From: Dactylorhiza incarnata
Lineage: Eukaryota > Streptophyta > Magnoliopsida > Asparagales > Orchidaceae
DNA: 64,000 nucleotides
Assembly (NCBI GenBank): GCA_033032865.1
Contig: JAWHQI010000019.1
Span: forward strand, 16,906,001 to 16,970,000
Direction: 5' to 3'
In this document: in pieces, positions 57,652 to 64,000 of the stretch
Numbering within the stretch: position 1 is the first letter of the stretch
Layout: each line of letters begins with the position of its first letter
Made by a program: the position numbers and the translations under genes
The notes under the pieces: generated by a model
Seen by the model: only the letters and a program-made list of their open reading frames with translations
Told to the model about the DNA's origin: nothing
The model's database searches: none

Positions 57652-58530
57652 TGTTGAAACTGATTTCTCGGTCTCTTGTGGAGCTCGGGGCCCTCACCGA
57701 AATGAGGGGCAGCTAGCCCTTACCGGTCCCTCGGGAGAGGTAAGGCCGACGATTCGAGCAAAGAACAAAGACCCTAGTCTCAGCGAGGAGGTCCCTCCAC
57801 TAACCCGGAAGATCGTTGAGTGCTTCCCCTCCCAAGCCAAAGCTAAGACTCGGGCACCTTGGAGAGCTAGAGAGCCCAAACCAAAGCGACCTAGGGAGAG
57901 AAGAGCTCAAAGATAATGAACCGGCCTTCCTCCAAGGTGCCCTTCACGGTCTATTTATAGATTTTGGTTTTGTGGTCTGTCAATAGCCAACTCCCGCTGT
58001 CCGTTCTTACTATCCGCACCCCAAATTGGTCTGCTAACAGCCAAACTCCGCTGTCCGGAGGGGCTAACCGCAGACCACCAGGGGTTTTTTGGTGAAAGAC
58101 CATCCCAATTACCAGCGAACCTGAGACCCTCGACCTGTTCAGCGAACCTGAGGTTCGCCAAGGCCACCTAGCGAGCTCCTTCGGCTGGCTGGCTCGCCTC
58201 TTCCCGGGCTCGCCCCCACCTGTGCTCGCCCTCGGTCGCCTAGCGAACTCCTTCGGCCGGCTGGCTCGCCTGTCTCTACGGCTCGCCCGCTGAACCACTC
58301 CTTAGCGGGTCGAGCTAGCCAAAATGGCTAAATGTACCCCAGAAATGGCTATTTGCACCCCAAGGGCCCGGACCTGCCCAGCGAGCTCCTCCGACCGGCT
58401 GGCTCGCCTCTTCTCGGGCTCGCTCCCATCTGGGCTCGCCTTCGGTCGCCTGGCGAACTCCTTCAGCCGGCTGGCTCGCCTGATCGTGCGAACTTGGAAC
58501 CCCTCTCCTGGCGAATATCGGGGTTGTACA
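57652..58530 (-). repeat. Element C middle LTR
   Basis: 879 bp, shared by the two tandem units: 5' LTR of the left unit and 3' LTR of the right unit. A TATAAATAG box on the minus strand lies at 57951-57959. Its right 250 bp are identical to the left LTR while its left part differs at seven sites. Confidence 0.9.
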
Positions 58531-58718
58531 CAATCCCCGCTCTTCGCGAGGTTGTCTTGAGCTCGCGAAGAAACATCCAACCCTGGTGTTCGCCGATTCG
58601 GCTGACGTGGCGGGAATCTTGTGGTGGGTCCCACGCCCAAAGCTATAAATACCGTCCGCCGCGGCTAGTGATCAAGCTTTTTCTTCCCCATCATCCTCGC
58701 AGAAAACAACTTCTCAGA

Positions 58719-59953
58719 ATGTCCTCCACGCTGAGCGCGCGAGATCGACTAAAGGCTTCAAGAGAGATGGCGAAGGCCCAGGTCGCCGAGCGCAACGCCT
58801 GGATGTTCAACTTGGCCACATCTCCTTCCCCACAGCCGAAGAAGGCCAAGACGGTTCGGAGGTCGCAGGGGGAGGACGTGTCGTCGCCTCCTGCCTCGCC
58901 CCCGCCGCCGGATACCGGGCTCGCACAACAGGTATTCTTCGTCTAGACTTTTTTACATCGCCTACCCATTTACTCCTTTTCCTCACGCAGAACCCTCCAC
59001 CCGAGGAACGTATGGCGGGCCTCACGCTGACCTCCTCTCGCCCTCCGTCCCCCGCAAGGTTGGGATCGCTAGATGCTGTGATCGGGACTTCGACTCAGCA
59101 GGCACCGACCTCGTGACCCCGTAAGTCATGCGTATCCTCCCTTATCTCCGCTTAAGTCCGTGTGATATCTACACGTTGGTGGCCTATGCAGATACCCCAC
59201 CGCTGAGTCCCAAGGAGAAAGTCTCCACCCCGGTGAACTCGCCGGTCCCGCCTAAGGTTAACGTGGCGACCCCTGGCTTCGGTCTGATGGGCAGGCGAAG
59301 TCCAGGCGGCTCGCTTCTCGACGGCGCCCAAGTCGCGGAGAGAGTGGTGTACCCTCCTGGTCTGGGGAAACCCCACGTCCCGGGATTCCGCGAAAACTTC
59401 CAGGGTCGGCCGGAGTCTTCGCGCAAGCCCCGTCACGAGTCCCCCTTCTCGCCAGGTTAGCATGTTTCCGCGAGCTCTCGCCTCTTGCTCGTCCCCTGAT
59501 CCTACTAACTCTTCCTTCGCTGAAATCTCAGGAGCCACCCCTGAGTCAGAGCACGGGAGGATGGAGATGTCACCCCCGCCTTCGCCTAGCCAGATTGAAG
59601 ACTTCCTGGGTGACCCTAGCGACCCCGTGCGGATGAAGAGTCGGGTGTCCGAGGTGCTTCAGAAACACGGCATGATGTTACGCGAGTTGGAGGAGCGGTA
59701 TGACGCGGACCGGGCTGCCTTTGACGAGAGATTCGCCGTGTTGGAAGAGGCGAATCTGCGCTTGATCGCCGAGGCGGAGCCGGTGCCTCGCGCAGATGTT
59801 ACCTCGCCCGGCGTGCACATCTCGCGGGGCGAGGATCAGGCACACCTAATCCTGCGCGAGCTTAAAGCGCTTCGCGAATATCATTATCCGAGAGTGCCGC
59901 CGCATGCGGGCAAGCGGGGTCGGGGTCGCTGGAAATGGCTTCCTTACCCCTGA
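58719..59953 (+). pseudogene. aORF1 of element C, second tandem copy
   Basis: Exons 58719-58931, 58991-59120, 59192-59455 and 59532-59953 with the same introns and the same TGA (59114-59116) as copy 1. Three substitutions separate the copies, all in exon 4 (copy 1 positions 47714, 47733, 47988). The antisense TATAAATA is at 58644-58651. Confidence 0.65.
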
Positions 59954-60478
59954 GGCTGCCGCGGGTTTAATTCTACTATCTTTCTGCTTTTATTTCTTTC
60001 ATGACGCCTGTTGAACAATATCTGGTGTGGTAATATTCGCGAGTCCGTTGCAACTCGCCTTTTATCGTTTTTCCTTTTTAATTTTTCCCTTTATTTCTGT
60101 GGTGTGCATGTGGTTTATTCAGTTCGTCCGCTGTGTTTGATATGATCGCCCTCGCGGAGCGCTTGCGAGCTTCTGTGCAACGCTATGCCCGGACCCCTTT
60201 TCTTCGCGGGTCGGCCTTGGGCGGGACCCAATTACCGCGCGACGGCGAGCCCTGGCTCGCAAGACTGCAGTCCCTTTGAGCAGAAATCTACTTTATTTTA
60301 GCTATCCGCACTCCTGACGCTTCGATTCCCGTGCCCACCCGAAATTCTTATAAATAGTTCGGATTCACTTTCCTACCCGTCGCATTTATTTCCCCAGTCT
60401 TCTCGCGTCTACGCTCATCTCCGTTCTCGCAAGATCGTGCTCGCGTTCGCTGCTTGTGAGTTGCCTCTTCCTGACTCG

Positions 60479-62421
60479 ATGCGGACGAATCAGCAAATGG
60501 GAGCGGATGGCGAGAACGAGGGGCGGTCGAAATGCGCCTCAGCATTTCAAGCCCACGAGTTCTACTGCGCGAACATCACAGCCGAGGAGTAAGAACTCGC
60601 TGTGGACCGCTATCTCCCGGAGGGTTATTCGGCTCGCTGTCCGAGTGAGAGATCTACATTGAACGAGACTGGGGCTGACGAGCTCGCGATCCCCATCGCG
60701 CACTTCGAGAATGGGTTGCGACTCCCTTTATGGCCTGAAATTCGTCAGGTACTTCGCCCAGCCTTCTCGCTGCTTCGTGCCCGCTATAGCAACTTTCTCA
60801 TCGTTCTTTGTAGGTGTTGCGGTATTATGGGGTGTTACCGAGCCAGTTGACCCCAAATGCGATCGCGGATATTGTCGCATTCGCCAGTTACCTGTGGGAG
60901 GAGAGGATCGAGTTCAGCCTCCTCGTCTTCCGCAAGGTATTTTCCTTCCGCGCCTTCCGAGACGGGACCACCTATTTCGCGAGTCAACACGTCACCGTCT
61001 GCGAGGCGGTGAACAAGAGTCACTATTGGACCCAGAAGTTCCTCCTGGTGAAGGGACCCTTCAGCAATCTCCACTTCACCCCCCTCCAGCGGGATGACGC
61101 TACTTACCGCCCTCCGAGCTCGCTGAGTGGTGCCGACGCCAAACTCCTCCAATACCTCTCCGGCAAGAACTTTGAAGTCGCCTATCTGCGGCGCAATGTC
61201 GACTCGCTGCTCGCCGTTCCTCAAGGGGAAGGTAGGGCTCGCTCTCGCCCCACTCTCCTCTCCTTTCTTCGTTGTATAACGCTCTTACTTTACAGGCGAG
61301 CGCGAGATCCCTGTTAATCCCCCGCACGCACAAGGCATCACTCTCACGGCGGACACCCTCGCAACCGCGGCGGCAGAGGCTTGCCGCGATCTTCCCGCCG
61401 TCGGGTCCGGCAAGAAGCGGCCTCCTTCTGCGAGTCAGCCGGGTTCGCGGTCCTCCAAGAAGTTGAAGGGAAAGACCCTCGCTACCAAGGATAGGAGCGC
61501 GGTCGTCTATCTAAGCGAGACCGACGGCTCGCCTCCTTCCCCTGTGAAAAAGCTTGACCCCCCGGCGGACCAGGGCGCTGGGAGATCTTCCGTGACCCCC
61601 CAACCCAAAGGCCATAGGAACTTCGGTCTGGGCGAGAAAGTTTCTGACATCCTCGGCGAACCCCTGCTCGCTTGGGACCCCAATGCCAACCGGATTTCCT
61701 GCTCCACCCTTCACCCCTCCTGGGTGGAGCTCGGTAAGGCTGGGGAGGAGGCGTTCTCTCTCTCCTTCGGCTTATATGGCCGCGAGGACGCCGCTGCTTA
61801 TAAAGATATGGGGCCACGGCAACTGGTCTATGAAGAAATGCGAGCCCAGTTCCGCTCTACGGAACTCGCGCATATGGCGGGGCGCCGCTATCTGCAGGCG
61901 GATAGGGATATCTGCGCGTACCGGGAGGAGCTCAAGAGAGCTCGCGAAGAGATCAAGGGTCTTAAGGAGAGGGAGGAGGTGACGGAAAGCCTTCTCGCCG
62001 GGATGCAGGGCAAGATGGTAAGTGATCCTTGGGTCTCTTTTCTTTGGCCGTTTGCGACCTCTAGCCTTCTCTTAACTCATTTGATGCTCAGGATGCCGAC
62101 GTAGCAACCCAGCTTCTCGCTCGCAACGGTGAGCTGGAGTTGGAGAATACTATGCTGAAGACCCGGGTGGACGAGCTGGTCCGCAGCGTGCTACCCCCTT
62201 CTCCTGGGCGAGCCGGATCTAAACAGAGGGCTGCCGAAGGCGAGGAACAGAGGCGGCGAGATGCGCAGGAGGTCGCCAATCTCGTCTTCACGACCCTTAA
62301 GAACGCGAGTCTGCTCGCGGAAGACGCGATGGAGTTCACAGCCGAAGATGTCTGTCCGGACCTCTTCGACTTGGCGCCGTGGTTGGGAGCCCGCAAGAAC
62401 GGCGAGGGCCCCCCAGAATGA
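60479..62421 (+). pseudogene. aORF2 of element C, second tandem copy
   Basis: Exons 60479-60748, 60814-61231, 61296-62017 and 62092-62421; same TAA (60590-60592). One synonymous-looking change (copy 1 48963) and one inserted base inside the last intron (near 62047) are the only differences I see. Shared nonsense codons show both copies derive from one already broken parent. Confidence 0.7.
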
Positions 62422-62903
62422 ACTCCTTTAGCTTCTTCTCCTCTCGAATGTATATTATTCTTTTTGGGCTGGCGAGATCGCCGCCGAACATAGAAAAATC
62501 TTGAGTAATCCTAGTTATAATTTTTTTGTTGGTGTTTATGTGCATGCTCGCGTCTCTTTGCTCTTTCTCTCGCATTTGATCTTTTTTCTGCTCATGACAA
62601 GTTAAGCGGCCGTGCTTCCGGAAGGCCCGCGAATGCGGGTGTCTAGGCTCGCCTTCGCCGGTGCTCTCTTCTTATGGGTCCCGCGAGCCCGAGCTGTCAT
62701 CGCCCGCGGGTATTGCCCGGTGAACTCGACCTTGGCGAGCTGAGGCATCGGCATTCTGCGAACCAAAAACCCCTTGACTCTAGTGTCTCGACCCGTTACC
62801 TCAGGCCTTACCTGCCTCAATCCTTTCAATTTTGCGAACCAAACCCTTCTGGCTCTACCACTTCAATCTTTTATCTTAGCCCCTGACCCTTACTACCAGC
62901 CTT

Positions 62904-63775
62904 GGCATTCCAGCACCAATGTCCAACCTTGCCAGCCTCTCCAGAGATCAACCAGAACCCCCCGTCTAGGTGAGAGCCCGGGAGCAGAATCGATCCGGGG
63001 CATTCCAGCGCCAATGTCCAACCTTGCCAGCCTCTCCAGAGATCAACCAGAACCCCCCGTCTAGGTGAGAGCCCGGGAGCGGAATCGATCTGGGGCATTC
63101 CAGCACCAATGTCCAACCTTGCCAGCCTCTCCAGAGATCAACCAGAACCCCCCGTCTAGGTGAGAGCCCGGGAGCGGAATCGATCTGGGGCATTCCAGCA
63201 CCAATGTCCAACCTTGCCAGCCTCTCCAGAGATCAACCAGAACCCCCCGTCTAGGTGAGAGCCCGGGAGCGGAATCGATCTGGGGCATTCCAGCACCAAT
63301 GTCCAACCTTGCCAGCCTCTCCAGAGATCAACCAGAACCCCCCGTCTAGGTGAGAGCCCGGGAGCGGAATCAATCTGGGGCATTCCAGCACCAATGTCCA
63401 ACCTTGCCAGCCTCTCTAGAGATCAACCAGAACCCCCCGTCTAGGTGAGAGCCCGGGAGCGGAATCGATCTGGGGCATTCCAGCACCAATGTCTAACCTT
63501 GCCAGCCTCTCCAGAGATCAACCAGAACCCCCCGTCTAGGTGAGAGCCCGGGAGCGGAATCGATCTGGGGCATTCCAGCACCAATGTCCAACCTTGCCAG
63601 CCTCTCCAGAGATCAACCAGAACCCCCCGTCTAGGTGAGAGCCCGGGAGCGGAATCGATCTGGGGCATTCCAGCACCAATGTCCAACCTTGCCAGCCTCT
63701 CCAGAGATCAACCAGAACCCCCCGTCTAGGTGAGAGCCCGGGAGCGGAATCGATCTGGGGCATTCCAGCACCAAT
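62904..63775. repeat. 95-bp tandem repeat array of element C (copy 2)
   Basis: Same unit number (nine plus 17 bases) and same variant units in the same order as copy 1. Equal unit order means no array expansion or contraction has occurred since the tandem duplication. Confidence 0.93.
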
Positions 63776-63872
63776 ATGTCCACCCTGCTGCGGCCTCAGT
63801 ACAGCAGTAGTTATAAGCATTATATACGAAAAAAGAAGAGTAAGCCATTTATTAAATAACATGACAAAGCGT

Positions 63873-64000
63873 TCAAGGGTAGAATCGTTTCAAGTCATCC
63901 CCACTCCGGGCCCGGTCGAGAGGTACCCCTTCCACATCCTGGAGATGATACCCTCCCGACTTGAGCACCTCGCTTACAATATACGGGCCTTCCCAGTTGG
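63873..64000 (-). pseudogene. Element C integrase C-terminus, second copy, cut by the window edge
   Basis: Equivalent to 51956-52083 of copy 1, ending LKRFYP at 63873. The rest of the second unit and the outer LTR lie beyond the window. Confidence 0.88.

Larger units (their letters stand above)
45736..64000 (-). mobile_element. Element C: Tat-lineage Ty3/gypsy tandem array, minus orientation, runs off the window
   Basis: LTR (45736-46614), internal (46615-57651), LTR (57652-58530), then a second internal region identical in order up to the window end. The period is 11,916 bp (11,917 after a one-base indel near 50130/62047). The archaeal-type RNase H and antisense genes mark it as Tat lineage, related to but clearly distinct from element B. 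Confidence 0.92.

Noticed and set aside
57652..64000. Second element C unit as an independent insertion
   Set aside because: It shares its LTR with the first unit, has no target duplication between them, and carries the same private nonsense codons and repeat-unit order.

Overview
This window is plant nuclear DNA made almost entirely of nested LTR retrotransposons. The evidence is plant-type Ty1/copia and Ty3/gypsy proteins, initiator-Met primer sites, 5-bp target duplications, GT-AG introns and TATA-box promoters. No host gene, rRNA, tRNA or bacterial-style operon was found. The host is most likely a flowering plant; I cannot place it further.

Layout. (1) 1-43712 is a decayed tandem array, LTR1-internal1-LTR2-internal2-LTR3, of a chromovirus-like (Tekay/Del-type) Ty3/gypsy element with about 5-kb LTRs. 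LTR2 is split by a Ty1/copia element in minus orientation (8003-14564, TSD ATATG). LTR3 is split by a Sirevirus-like Ty1/copia element A (20451-42558, TSD CAAGG), whose 3' LTR is in turn split by a Tat-lineage Ty3/gypsy element B in minus orientation (28049-41564). (2) 43713-44823 is the right part of another Sirevirus-type LTR, into which the chromovirus array appears to have inserted. (3) 44898-45735 is a chromovirus LTR fragment in inverted orientation. (4) 45736-64000 is a second Tat-lineage element, C, in minus orientation. It is arranged LTR-internal-LTR-internal with a period of 11,916 bp and runs off the window end.

The most interesting biology is in B and C. Each carries gag-pol (protease, RT, RNase H, an extra archaeal-type RNase H, integrase) on the minus strand. 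On the plus strand, between integrase and the 3' LTR, each carries two antisense genes, aORF1 and aORF2, with their own TATA boxes and small introns. In B both antisense genes are fully open after removing GT-AG introns (about 574 and 573 aa), although the sense pol has several stops. In C each has one nonsense codon, shared by both tandem copies. The convergent sense and antisense units meet at a repeat array. In B it is four hairpin units with covarying stems; in C it is nine 95-bp tandem repeats.

Element A is also unusual. It has a broken gag, no detectable pol, a broken antisense ORF of the plant-transposon-protein type, and a roughly 100-bp noncoding block also found in the unrelated chromovirus LTRs. 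In C, differences between the two LTR copies stop abruptly inside the LTR, which points to unequal crossing-over as the origin of the tandem array.
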